From: Pseudomonadota bacterium
GTDB taxonomy: Bacteria > Pseudomonadota > Gammaproteobacteria > CAMYNG01
DNA: 16,997 nucleotides
Direction: 5' to 3'
NCBI GenBank assembly: GCA_020347585.1
Contig: CP070733.1
Location: forward strand, 991,546-1,008,542
Under the pieces are notes generated by a model, which saw only the letters and a list, made by a program, of their open reading frames with translations, was not told where the DNA came from and ran no database searches. Position numbers and translations under genes: made by a program. Shown here piece after piece: positions 5,991 to 13,307 of the stretch; position 1 is the first letter of the stretch, and each line of letters starts with the position of its first letter.

Positions 5991-8100
5991 ACGGCAAATT
6001 GTGTTTCGCTCCGCCGGTGTGCGCCGTGGTCTCACGTAACGCCGTCTCGAGCCCATCAAGGTCAGTGATCGGCGCTTGGCAACGCATGCTGGTGCACACA
6101 TAGGCGACCGCCTCGCCTTGCGGTTTGCGTTCGGCGAGCAGGCCAGGCAGTTCACTGTCCGGCGGAATGGCGAAACTCATGCGCCGCGGCGCGTAGTCGG
6201 TGTTGCAGCGCGCTGTCCAGGCCTGCAGCGTATCGATGTTGCCGCGCATGACGATGGTTTGTGGCGGGAATAGATGCTCTTCGACCGCCAGCAGCAGCGC
6301 ACCGTGCGCGTGCGGGTAACTCGAGATACCATGCCAAGCGGCCTTGAGGGTACGTTCGGCAGCCTCAAGATAGCGCATCTCGCCGAGCAAGTGGCCAAGG
6401 CGCGCGAGGGTGTGCGCGGCTATGCCGTTGCCCGACGGGATGGCCTCGTCCATGAAAGGCCGTGGACGGTGTATGAGGCGCTCATGATCGTGGGCAGTGA
6501 AATAAAAGCCGCCGCGCTCGCGGTCCTCGAAAGATTCCAGCAGCGTGTCGGCCAGTTCCATGGCGAACTGCAGATCTGTATCGCGCCAGCGCGCCTGCAG
6601 CAGTTCGAGCAGTCCCTGCAACATGAATGCGTAGTCATCCAGGTAGGCCATCAGGTGGGCCTTGCCGTCCTTGTACGTAGCCAGCAGCCGCCCGTCGCGA
6701 TACAGCGTGGCGCGTATGAAATCGACGGCGCGCTGTGCGGAGTCGATAAAGTCAGTACGTCCAAGGTGTCGCCCGGCGGCGGCCATGCCGGTAATCATCA
6801 GACCGTTCCACGAGGTTAGGATTTTTTCGTCACGCCCCGGGTGCACACGTGCCTCGCGCGCTTCGAGCAGCTTGCGGCGGGCGCTGGCGAGCAGCTGTTG
6901 TGCCTGCCCAGGCTCCAGCGATAAATCGTTGGCCACCGAATCTAACGCTTCGAATACGTGCAGGTGCCAGTGACCCTCGAAGTTGGCGGGCCGATCGAGA
7001 CCGTAGATGCGCGCGGCCACGGTATACTCGTCCTTGTCCAGCACCGCGCGCGCGGCATCCGGCGACCAGACGTAAAATTTCCCTTCCTCGCCTTCGGAGT
7101 CTGCATCCAGCGTGGAGTAGTAGCCGCCCTCGGGTGACTGCATCTCGCGCATCACCCACTCGCCGGTCTCAACGGCAACGCGGCCCAACGCCGCCTCGCC
7201 AGTGGCGCCATACGCCTGCGCATACAGTGTCAGCAATGGGCCGTTGTCGTAGAGCATTTTCTCAAAATGCGGAATCATCCACTGCTCGTCCACCGAGTAG
7301 CGGCAAAAACCGCCGCCGAGCTGATCGTAGATGCCGCCCGAGGCCATGGCGTGCAGCGTGACACGCGCCATGTCCAGCGCGCGCTTGTCTGGTGCCTCGC
7401 CACTTGCGGTCGCCGCCCAGTGGCGCAGCAGGCGTTCGAGGTTGGTCGGGTGTGGAAACTTGGGCGCTTTGCCGAATCCTGCGTACTGGTTGTCGTACTC
7501 GCCTTCGAGCTGGCGGCGCGCCTGATCGAGTGGTACGGCGTTGATACTCGCGGCATCAACCGCGTGCGGCCCGTCCATGCCATCCAGTGCCTGTAGCAGC
7601 GAGGCGTTTTGCTTTTCGATCTCATCGCGGTGCTCGCCGTAAAAGTCATGCACGCGCTGCAGCAGTTCGGTGAATGACGGCATGCCGTACTTGCGCTCCT
7701 TCGGGAAATATGTGCCGGCAAAAAACGGGATGTGCTCGTCGGGCGTAAGAATCACCGTGAGTGGCCAGCCGCCCCCGCGTTGATTGAGCAGGTGGTGGGC
7801 GGACTGGTAGATCCTGTCCAGATCGGGGCGCTCTTCGCGGTCCACCTTGATGTTGACGTACAACTCATTCATGACCGCCGCGGTGGCGGCGTCCTCGAAG
7901 GATTCGTGGGCCATGACATGGCACCAGTGGCACGCCGAGTAGCCGATGGACAACAGGATTAAACGGCCTTCCTCACGCGCGCGCTGCAGCGCTTCCTCGC
8001 CCCATGGGTACCAATCCACGGGGTTGTGAGCGTGCTGCAGCAGGTAAGGGCTGGTTTCGTCGGCGAGGCGATTGGTGCGTGATGAGTCCAAGGTATCCAT
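5989..8100 (-). CDS. Thioredoxin-domain DUF255 protein (YyaL/SPATA20 family)
   Basis: 703 residues from the ATG at 8098-8100 (MDTLDSSRTNRLADETSPYL). The N-terminus matches the family opening with its NRL...SPYLLQHA.NPVDWYPW pattern. A thioredoxin-like domain of about 160 residues carries CHWC at 57-60 and a GGWPLTVILTP segment. The rest is an alpha-helical barrel-like region, with YDQLGGGFCRYSVDEQW and HFEKMLYDN motifs resembling six-hairpin glycosidase folds. Length fits the usual size of about 670-700. The frame extends a further 36 codons upstream, but those residues do not look like the family. No clear Shine-Dalgarno precedes the chosen ATG. Family members are widespread, and their biochemical function is not settled. 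The gene is divergent from the rlmI-like gene and convergent with the channel gene, probably monocistronic. Confidence 0.93.
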   Translation of the reverse strand: MDTLDSSRTNRLADETSPYLLQHAHNPVDWYPWGEEALQRAREEGRLILLSIGYSACHWCHVMAHESFEDAATAAVMNELYVNIKVDREERPDLDRIYQSAHHLLNQRGGGWPLTVILTPDEHIPFFAGTYFPKERKYGMPSFTELLQRVHDFYGEHRDEIEKQNASLLQALDGMDGPHAVDAASINAVPLDQARRQLEGEYDNQYAGFGKAPKFPHPTNLERLLRHWAATASGEAPDKRALDMARVTLHAMASGGIYDQLGGGFCRYSVDEQWMIPHFEKMLYDNGPLLTLYAQAYGATGEAALGRVAVETGEWVMREMQSPEGGYYSTLDADSEGEEGKFYVWSPDAARAVLDKDEYTVAARIYGLDRPANFEGHWHLHVFEALDSVANDLSLEPGQAQQLLASARRKLLEAREARVHPGRDEKILTSWNGLMITGMAAAGRHLGRTDFIDSAQRAVDFIRATLYRDGRLLATYKDGKAHLMAYLDDYAFMLQGLLELLQARWRDTDLQFAMELADTLLESFEDRERGGFYFTAHDHERLIHRPRPFMDEAIPSGNGIAAHTLARLGHLLGEMRYLEAAERTLKAAWHGISSYPHAHGALLLAVEEHLFPPQTIVMRGNIDTLQAWTARCNTDYAPRRMSFAIPPDSELPGLLAERKPQGEAVAYVCTSMRCQAPITDLDGLETALRETTAHTGGAKHNLP

Positions 8101-8258
8101 GATGATTTGTCGACAGCGCGCGGTAATGCGGCGACAATATACCACGCTTGTTGACATGGACTGTATGAACAGCGCGGCCACCGGCCATGCGCCACGATGC
8201 AATGCCACTGCGTATAGTGTTTATATTCACCGGCCCAAATAAGTAAAGAACAACGATC
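8101..8258. promoter_or_regulatory. Divergent promoter region between DUF255 gene and rlmI-like gene
   Basis: These 158 bases lie between two divergent starts, so both promoters should be here. Visible elements are TTGACA on plus (8151-8156) without a matching -10 at normal spacing, TATAGT and TATATT on plus near 8213-8227, and TATATT on the minus strand near 8136-8141. No pair has both good boxes and 16-18 base spacing, so I do not assign a start site. Confidence 0.4.
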
Positions 8259-9461
8259 ATGGGATCCCGCAACCTGCCCCGCCTGCGCCTGAAAAAGGGT
8301 GAAGACCGCCGCCTGCGCGCCGGTCACCTGTGGGTCTACAGCAACGAGGTCGATACCGCCAACACGCCACTCAAGGCGTACGAGGCCGGCCAGCTGGCGC
8401 ATCTCGAGGATCACCGCGGGTCGCTGCTCGGCACCGCCTATGTCAATCCGCACACCCTGATTTGCGCCCGGTTGCTGGGCCGCGACGCCGACGCGCGTCT
8501 CGACGCAGCCTGGTTGAAACAGCGTGTTGCACGGGCGCTGGTCCTGCGTGCGGCGTTGTTTGAGCAGCCCTGCTACCGGCTGGTGTATGGCGAGAGCGAT
8601 GGCCTGCCGGGGCTGGTGGTGGATCGTTTTGCTGGTGTGCTGGTGGCGCAGATCACTACCGCCGGCATGGAGCGCGTCCGGAACGAGATAGTCGCCGTGC
8701 TCGAGGAGTTGCTGCAGCCTGAGGCAATCCTGCTGCGCAACGACACACCCGCGCGCGAACTCGAGGGCCTCGATACCGGTGTGGAGACCGTGCTCGGTAC
8801 GCTACCCGGAACCGTGACTGTCGAGGAGAACGGCGCGCGCTTCGAGGTGCCGCTTGCCGGCGGGCAAAAGACCGGTTGGTACTACGATCACCGATTCAAC
8901 CGCGCGCGCATGCAGCAGTATGTTCGCGACAAGCGCGTGCTCGATGTGTTCTCTTACATTGGCGCCTGGGGTATTGAGGCACTGGTCGCCGGTGCGCATG
9001 AGGTTACCTGCGTGGATGGTTCGCAGCGCATGCTGGCGCAGGCGCGGCACAACGCCGCGCTCAACGGGCGCGGCGAAAACCTGATGGCTATTGCGGGCGA
9101 TGCCTTCGATGTGATGAAGCAGTTGCAAAAGGACGGGCAAACCTTCGATGCCGTCGTGCTTGATCCACCCGCCTTCGTCAAGCGTCGCAAGGATCTTGAT
9201 GAGGGTGCGCTCGCCTACCGGCGGCTCAACACCCAGGCCATGGAACTGCTGGCGCCCGAAGGGATTCTGGTTTCAGCCTCGTGTTCCTACCACATGCCGC
9301 GCGAGCGGCTGCTAAGCGAGATACGCCGCGCCGGCCAGCGCGCACGCCGCTGGCTGCAGGTGCTCGAGCAGGGTCATCAGGGCCTCGATCATCCCGTGCA
9401 CCCCGCCATGCCCGAGACCGACTACCTCAAGTCCTATATCGTGCGCGTGTGCACACCCTGA
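8259..9461 (+). CDS. rlmI: 23S rRNA (cytosine-5) methyltransferase, RlmI-like
   Basis: 400 residues, matching the usual length of about 395. An N-terminal PUA RNA-binding domain (about 1-75, LRLKKGEDRRLRAGHLWVYS) is followed by a central domain with GLPGLVVDRF and a Rossmann-fold SAM methyltransferase domain (about 190-400). Motif I is LDVFSYIGAWGIEA (228-241), the acidic motif II is VDGS, motif IV is LDPPAFVKRR (301-310) and motif VI is SASCSYHM with the likely catalytic Cys342. In E. coli RlmI makes m5C1962 in 23S rRNA. The related family member RlmKL/YccW-type enzymes share these motifs, so the exact target base is inferred. The Shine-Dalgarno is weak (AAGTAAAGAA upstream). It may be co-transcribed with lgt, 73 bases downstream, unless the inverted repeat there ends the transcript. 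Confidence 0.88.
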   Translation: MGSRNLPRLRLKKGEDRRLRAGHLWVYSNEVDTANTPLKAYEAGQLAHLEDHRGSLLGTAYVNPHTLICARLLGRDADARLDAAWLKQRVARALVLRAALFEQPCYRLVYGESDGLPGLVVDRFAGVLVAQITTAGMERVRNEIVAVLEELLQPEAILLRNDTPARELEGLDTGVETVLGTLPGTVTVEENGARFEVPLAGGQKTGWYYDHRFNRARMQQYVRDKRVLDVFSYIGAWGIEALVAGAHEVTCVDGSQRMLAQARHNAALNGRGENLMAIAGDAFDVMKQLQKDGQTFDAVVLDPPAFVKRRKDLDEGALAYRRLNTQAMELLAPEGILVSASCSYHMPRERLLSEIRRAGQRARRWLQVLEQGHQGLDHPVHPAMPETDYLKSYIVRVCTP

Positions 9462-9484
9462 GATGCGTCCAAAGTCGCTGGAGC

Positions 9485-9509
9485 GCGCCGCCGTGGTATG
9501 ATGCGGCGC
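9485..9509 (+). promoter_or_regulatory. GC-rich dyad enclosing an extended -10 box before lgt
   Basis: GCGCCGC (9485-9491) and GCGGCGC (9503-9509) are perfect complements separated by 11 bases. The loop contains TGGTATGAT, an extended -10 element (TATGAT at 9497-9502), 33 bases before the lgt ATG. No good -35 is seen. The element may be the lgt promoter under a symmetrical operator, or a weak terminator for the rlmI-like gene, since the stem is followed only by ATTTC. Confidence 0.4.
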
Positions 9510-9534
9510 ATTTCACGCCACACGCAGACCCGTT

Positions 9535-10356
9535 ATGAGTTCACCGTTCGTCGTCCAGTTCGATCCCGTCGCCTTCAGCGTGTTCGGGTTTCATATTCAC
9601 TGGTACGGTCTGATGTACCTGATTGCCTTCGTCGCCGGTTGGTGGCTGGGGCGGGTGCGAACCAACAAACCCGGTTCGAGCTGGAGTACGGCTCAGATGG
9701 ACGACCTGGTGTTTTATGCCGGCCTTGGCATAATTCTCGGTGGTCGCCTTGGGTACGTGTTGTTCTACGACCTGCCACGGTTTGTGTCCGATCCCATGCT
9801 AGTGCTGCAAATCTGGAAGGGCGGCATGTCGTTCCATGGCGGCTTCGTCGGCGTGATGATCGCCATGTGGTTTTTCGCGCGCCGCTACAACAAGCCCTAC
9901 TGGGTGGTGGTGGACTTCATCGCGCCGCTGGTGCCGACAGGACTGCTGGCGGGGCGCATCGGCAACTTTATCAACGGCGAGTTGTGGGGCAAGGTGACCG
10001 ACCTGCCGTGGGGCATGATCTTTCCCCGCGCCGGTGATGCGCTAACGCGCCATCCCAACCCGCTTTATGAAGCCCTCCTCGAAGGCGTGGTGATGTTCGT
10101 GGTGCTGTGGTGGTTTTCCAGCAAGCCGCGCCCGGTGCTGGCGGTGTCGGCCGTGTTTGCCATCATGTACGGCGGTTTTCGATTCCTCATCGAGTTTGTA
10201 CGCGTGCCCGATGCCCACATCGGCTACCTCGCGTTTGGCTGGCTGACCATGGGGCAGGTGCTGTCGTTGCCGCTGCTGATCGCCGGTATAATCGCCCTGT
10301 GGTGGGCATACAATCGACCGCTCTCGCGTGGTGAAACGGCACCGGAACCCGAGTAG
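9535..10356 (+). CDS. lgt: Prolipoprotein diacylglyceryl transferase
   Basis: 273 residues, about seven membrane helices. Lgt moves a diacylglyceryl group from phosphatidylglycerol to the lipobox cysteine of prolipoproteins at the inner membrane. The family marks are present: HWYGLMYL near the N-terminus (Y24), MSFHGGF with H101, the signature GRIGNFINGELWG (140-152, including R141, N144 and E149), HPNPLYEALLEG (173-184) and GGFRFLIEFVR with R216 and E220. The HPNP spelling differs from the more common HPSQ but keeps LYE. The start fits the aligned N-terminus of E. coli Lgt, though no strong Shine-Dalgarno is visible. thyA and folA follow on the same strand, a common gammaproteobacterial neighbourhood. 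Confidence 0.97.
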   Translation: MSSPFVVQFDPVAFSVFGFHIHWYGLMYLIAFVAGWWLGRVRTNKPGSSWSTAQMDDLVFYAGLGIILGGRLGYVLFYDLPRFVSDPMLVLQIWKGGMSFHGGFVGVMIAMWFFARRYNKPYWVVVDFIAPLVPTGLLAGRIGNFINGELWGKVTDLPWGMIFPRAGDALTRHPNPLYEALLEGVVMFVVLWWFSSKPRPVLAVSAVFAIMYGGFRFLIEFVRVPDAHIGYLAFGWLTMGQVLSLPLLIAGIIALWWAYNRPLSRGETAPEPE

Positions 10357-10373
10357 CAATGTTGGCTCGTTGC
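10356..10373 (+). terminator. Small hairpin just after lgt (weak)
   Basis: GCAATG (10356-10361) pairs with CGTTGC (10368-10373) through five Watson-Crick pairs and one G-T wobble around a six-base loop. It overlaps the last base of the lgt stop codon. The nearest T-run (around 10390-10394) lies 16 bases further on, so terminator activity is doubtful. Confidence 0.2.
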
Positions 10374-10431
10374 GGGCCTTAACTTCCTGTTTTTCCTAGC
10401 ATGGAACGCGTTTGGGCGGATTGGCCAGGTG

Positions 10432-10462
10432 CGCCACGTGCCGCTCTGTCCGGCGCGTGGCG
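10432..10462 (+). promoter_or_regulatory. Strong hairpin upstream of thyA
   Basis: Bases 10432-10443 pair with 10451-10462 in a 12-base-pair, very GC-rich stem with one G-T wobble and a seven-base loop (CTCTGTC). It sits between lgt and thyA and overlaps the region where a thyA -35 would lie. A T-run (10483-10487) begins about 20 bases after the stem, too far for a classical terminator. Possible roles are an lgt transcript end, a leader structure or a palindromic operator; none can be chosen from sequence. Confidence 0.45.
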
Positions 10463-10465
10463 GCA

Positions 10466-10474
10466 TGCTAGAAT
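10466..10474 (+). promoter_or_regulatory. Candidate extended -10 promoter for thyA
   Basis: TGCTAGAAT gives an extended TGn motif and a -10 hexamer TAGAAT (10469-10474). The -35 position at 17-base spacing (10446-10451, CTGTCC) matches only three of six. Transcription would start near 10481, leaving a leader of about 40 bases before the GTG start. Confidence 0.4.
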
Positions 10475-10519
10475 GCGTCGAGTTTTTGTCAGCGGCACCA
10501 GGCACAGCAGGGGGGTGGA

Positions 10520-11314
10520 GTGAAGCAGTATCTCGATCTGATGCGCCACGTCAGGGAACACGGTACACGCAAGGAAGATCGTACCGGCACCGGTACCCTG
10601 AGCGTTTTTGGCTACCAAATGCGTTTCGACCTCGGGCAGGGTTTTCCGCTCGTTACCACCAAGAAGTTGCACCTGCGTTCCATCATCCACGAACTATTGT
10701 GGTTTTTGCGCGGCGATACGAACGTTCGATACCTGCACGACAACGGCGTGAGCATCTGGGATGAGTGGGCCGACGACAATGGCGACCTCGGGCATGTCTA
10801 CGGTTACCAGTGGCGCTCCTGGCCCAGCCCAGACGGCGGTCACGTCGATCAGATCAGCCAGGTCATCGATCAGCTCCGCAACACGCCCGACTCGCGGCGC
10901 ATCATTGTCAGCGCATGGAACGTTGGCGAGCTGGACCGCATGGCATTGCCACCCTGCCATGCGTTTTTTCAGTTTTATGTGGCCGATGGCAGGCTGTCCT
11001 GCCAGCTTTACCAACGCAGCGCGGATATCTTTCTTGGCGTGCCATTTAATATTGCCTCCTATGCGCTGCTGACCATGATGCTGGCGCAGGTTACGGGGCT
11101 GGCGCCCGGTGACTTCGTGCACACGCTGGGCGATGCGCACCTTTACCTCAACCACCTCGAGCAGGCGGACGCACAGCTGGCGCGCGAGCCGCACCCGCTG
11201 CCGACCATGAAGATAAACCCGGCCATCAGCGATCTGTTCGATTTCGCATTCGATGATTTCGAATTGGTGGATTACCAGTTCCATCCGCATATAAAGGCCC
11301 CTGTCGCTGTTTAG
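10520..11314 (+). CDS. thyA: Thymidylate synthase
   Basis: 264 residues, the same length as E. coli ThyA, and the key residues fall at the same numbers. These are R21 in RTGTGT, E58, W80, catalytic C146 in LPPCHAFF, R166 and D169 in QRSADIFLG, N177, and H207/Y209. It methylates dUMP to dTMP using methylene-tetrahydrofolate, yielding dihydrofolate, which the neighbouring folA product reduces. The start codon is GTG; it is chosen because it aligns exactly with the E. coli start (MKQYL) and follows a G-rich ribosome site, AGGGGGG at 10509-10515, five bases upstream. The stop codon lies in the loop of an imperfect 16-base-pair hairpin. Confidence 0.98.
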   Translation: MKQYLDLMRHVREHGTRKEDRTGTGTLSVFGYQMRFDLGQGFPLVTTKKLHLRSIIHELLWFLRGDTNVRYLHDNGVSIWDEWADDNGDLGHVYGYQWRSWPSPDGGHVDQISQVIDQLRNTPDSRRIIVSAWNVGELDRMALPPCHAFFQFYVADGRLSCQLYQRSADIFLGVPFNIASYALLTMMLAQVTGLAPGDFVHTLGDAHLYLNHLEQADAQLAREPHPLPTMKINPAISDLFDFAFDDFELVDYQFHPHIKAPVAV

Positions 11315-11330
11315 ACAGCAACAGGAGCCT
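11295..11330 (-). terminator. 16-bp hairpin over the thyA stop codon; terminator-like on minus strand
   Basis: Bases 11295-11310 pair with 11315-11330 around the loop TTAG, which contains the thyA stop (11312-11314). Read on plus there are two C-A mismatches and no T-run follows. Read on minus the same two positions become G-U wobbles, so all 16 pairs form, and the stem is followed by TTATATG. That asymmetry favours a terminator for leftward transcription, such as read-through from the apaH operon across folA. Function is inferred. Confidence 0.5.
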
Positions 11331-11346
11331 CAGGAACGAATGGCGA

Positions 11347-11373
11347 GGATCGGGGAACGAGGATACCCGATCC
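11347..11373. repeat. Inverted repeat in the thyA-folA gap
   Basis: GGATCGGG (11347-11354) and CCCGATCC (11366-11373) form a perfect 8-base stem with an 11-base loop, 46 bases before the folA start. No T-run follows on either strand. It may shape the folA leader or be chance in GC-rich DNA. Confidence 0.4.
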
Positions 11374-11419
11374 CTTGTCGCGCAACAGCGCTATGACTTC
11401 AACGAACCGAACCAGTCCA

Positions 11420-11905
11420 ATGATCTCTCTGATTGCCGCGATGGCGGACAATCGCGTGATTGGCATCGAAAACCGCTTGCCATGGAAGTTGCCCGCGGAT
11501 ATGCGCTGGTTTCGCAGGCAAACCATGGGTAAGCCGATCGTCATGGGGCGCAAGACCTTCGAGTCCATCGGAGCCAAGCCCTTGCCGGGGCGCACCAACG
11601 TGGTGATTACGCGCGATCGCGACTACGTGGCGAAAGACTGCACGGTGGTGCACAGTATTGACGAGGCGCTGCGGGTGGTTGCCGATGCACCGGAGGTTAT
11701 GATCATCGGTGGGGCGTCGTTCTACGAACAGATGCTGCCGCGCGCGCAGCGCATGTACCTGACGCTGGTGCATACCGAAATAACGGGCGATGCCTGGTTT
11801 CCTGCATTCAGTTTGGACGAGTGGCGCGAGGTGGAGCGTACAGATTTCGATGCAGACGACAGCAATCCGTTGGCGCACAGCTTTGTGATTTACGAGCGCC
11901 GCTGA
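11420..11905 (+). CDS. folA: Dihydrofolate reductase
   Basis: 161 residues, close to the 159 of E. coli. The ATG at 11420 aligns with the E. coli N-terminus (MISLIAAMADNRVIG). The frame opens earlier, including an ATG at 11393, but those residues do not look like DHFR. Key positions are present: W22, the proton-relay Asp27 in LPADMRWF, the NADPH-binding IVMGRKTFESIG, PLPGRTNVVITR with R58, and MIIGGASFYEQ. The enzyme reduces dihydrofolate produced by ThyA, the gene just upstream (105-base gap). No convincing Shine-Dalgarno precedes the ATG. The gene converges with apaH with only 32 bases between stops and no terminator there, so antisense transcription into folA is possible. Confidence 0.97.
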   Translation: MISLIAAMADNRVIGIENRLPWKLPADMRWFRRQTMGKPIVMGRKTFESIGAKPLPGRTNVVITRDRDYVAKDCTVVHSIDEALRVVADAPEVMIIGGASFYEQMLPRAQRMYLTLVHTEITGDAWFPAFSLDEWREVERTDFDADDSNPLAHSFVIYERR

Positions 11906-11937
11906 GGGTCTGGTTGGTTTCGCGTCGCATTTGCCAC

Positions 11938-12771
11938 TTACTCTGCTCCGGGTACCGCGGCGCCCGCGCAGGGCAGGTGGTGATATGCCGGGGCGTCGCG
12001 ATCGAGCCGCAGCGCCGTGAGTTGGCCGCCCCACACGCAACCCGTATCGAGCGGGTAGACACCCGGATCATTGCGCGGGCCCAGCGTCGACCAGTGTCCA
12101 AACACGATGCGCAGCGCTTCGCTTTTGCGTCCCGGCACGGTAAACCAAGGCTGTATGCCTGCCGGCTGTGAGCCTGGCGGCCCCTTGGCCTTCAGATCCA
12201 GCGCACCGTCCACACTGCAGTAACGCAGCCGCGTGAAGCAGTTGCAAATAAAGCGTAGCCGGTCGTGTCCTGCGAGCTTGCGTGACCAGCGCTTGGGCTG
12301 GTTGCCGTACATTTCCGTCAAAAAGGCGTGGTAGGTCTCGCCGCGCAGCGTCTCTTCCAGTTCTCTCGCGCATGCCAGCGCCCGGTCGAGATCCCACTGC
12401 GGCGGTAGTCCAGCGTGTACCAAGGTGAAATTCAGTGACGCATCGTGATGCATCAACGGCCGATGGCGCAGCCAATGCAGCAGTTCATCGCGATCGGGCG
12501 CCGCGAGCAGTTCGTGCAGGCTGTGATCCTTGTCCTTGCGCAGCCCCTCGGCGACGGCCAGCAAGTTCAAATCATGGTTACCGAGTACGCTGATGACACG
12601 CTCGCCAAGCGAGCGCACGAAGCGCAGCGTCTTTAGCGAGTCGGGACCGCGGTTGACGAGATCGCCGGCCAGCCACAGCGCATCATGCGCGGCATCAAAG
12701 CCGATGTGATCGAGCAGTTGGCGAAACTCGTAATAACAACCCTGGATGTCACCGATGGCGTAAACCGGCAT
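11938..12771 (-). CDS. apaH: Symmetrical Ap4A hydrolase (bis(5'-nucleosyl)-tetraphosphatase)
   Basis: 277 residues, near the usual 275-280. The metallophosphoesterase motifs are in order: GDIQGC (7-12), GDLVNRGPDS (36-45), GNHD (64-67), LVHAGLPPQW in the middle and FGHWSTLG towards the end. ApaH splits diadenosine tetraphosphate into two ADP; in E. coli it also removes Np4-type caps from RNA. It is the last gene of the lptD-surA-pdxA-rsmA-apaG-apaH cluster, 47 bases after apaG. The start ATG gives the canonical MPVYAIGDIQG opening. Confidence 0.97.
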   Translation of the reverse strand: MPVYAIGDIQGCYYEFRQLLDHIGFDAAHDALWLAGDLVNRGPDSLKTLRFVRSLGERVISVLGNHDLNLLAVAEGLRKDKDHSLHELLAAPDRDELLHWLRHRPLMHHDASLNFTLVHAGLPPQWDLDRALACARELEETLRGETYHAFLTEMYGNQPKRWSRKLAGHDRLRFICNCFTRLRYCSVDGALDLKAKGPPGSQPAGIQPWFTVPGRKSEALRIVFGHWSTLGPRNDPGVYPLDTGCVWGGQLTALRLDRDAPAYHHLPCAGAAVPGAE

Positions 12772-12818
12772 AGTCGTTGTTGCGAATTGATGGCGGGCGT
12801 GCGCAGTGCGCGCAAGGC

Positions 12819-13205
12819 CTAGTGCAGGGTGTTGGGCATGGACAATGTGAACGGCGGGATGTCGGCTTCGAACTCGACGCCGTCATCGGCGACCATTTGA
12901 TACGAACCCTGCATGCTTCCCACCGGCGTGGCAATGATAGTGCCGCTGGTGTAACGAAACCCTTCGCCAGGACTGAGGTGTGGCTGTTCACCCACCACGC
13001 CTTCGCCGCGCACTTCCTGCACCTTGCCCTCGGCGTCAGTGATTACCCAGTGGCGGGTCAGCAGCTGGGCAGAAACCGAACCGGTATTGCGGATGGTAAT
13101 GGTGTAGGAGAACACGAAACGCTCCCCGTCAGGGTCGGACTGCTCGGGGACATAGTCGGTCTCAACGTCGACTTCGATGTTGTAGGCCTGTTCGGATTCG
13201 CTCAT
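12819..13205 (-). CDS. apaG: ApaG domain protein (DUF525)
   Basis: 128 residues from the ATG at 13203-13205. The frame extends 17 codons further, but length and the usual N-terminus favour this start, with AGG six bases upstream. The single beta-rich ApaG domain shows YTITIRNTGSVSAQLLTRHW, GEGVVGEQPHLSPGEGFRY and SGTIIATPVGSMQGSYQM, all typical. ApaG folds like fibronectin type III. Its molecular role is unresolved, though it usually sits between rsmA and apaH, as here. A 102-base gap separates it from rsmA, with a possible internal promoter. Confidence 0.96.
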   Translation of the reverse strand: MSESEQAYNIEVDVETDYVPEQSDPDGERFVFSYTITIRNTGSVSAQLLTRHWVITDAEGKVQEVRGEGVVGEQPHLSPGEGFRYTSGTIIATPVGSMQGSYQMVADDGVEFEADIPPFTLSMPNTLH

Positions 13206-13254
13206 TGCCTGATACCTTGACGCGCCCGCGACCCGGACGCGGTATTGAAATAAC

Positions 13255-13263
13255 ATTATCTCA
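13255..13263 (-). promoter_or_regulatory. Candidate extended -10 promoter upstream of apaG
   Basis: On the minus strand TGAGATAAT forms an extended -10 (GATAAT, complement of 13255-13260), about 50 bases before the apaG ATG. No good -35 is present. An internal promoter here would let apaG-apaH be expressed apart from the lptD end of the operon. The rest of the gap is GC-rich without a T-tailed hairpin. Confidence 0.3.
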
Positions 13264-13307
13264 CAAACGCGCGATCAGTTATACGCCGGCCCGACGCGTA
13301 CCCGCAC

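Noticed and set aside
8108..8115. TGTCGACA palindrome in the divergent promoter region
   Set aside because: An 8-base palindrome is expected by chance at this scale, and there is no second copy or known operator match.
8101..8208. 36-codon N-terminal extension of the DUF255 protein
   Set aside because: The sequence is Arg/Cys-rich and unlike the family; homologous sequence begins at the ATG at 8100.
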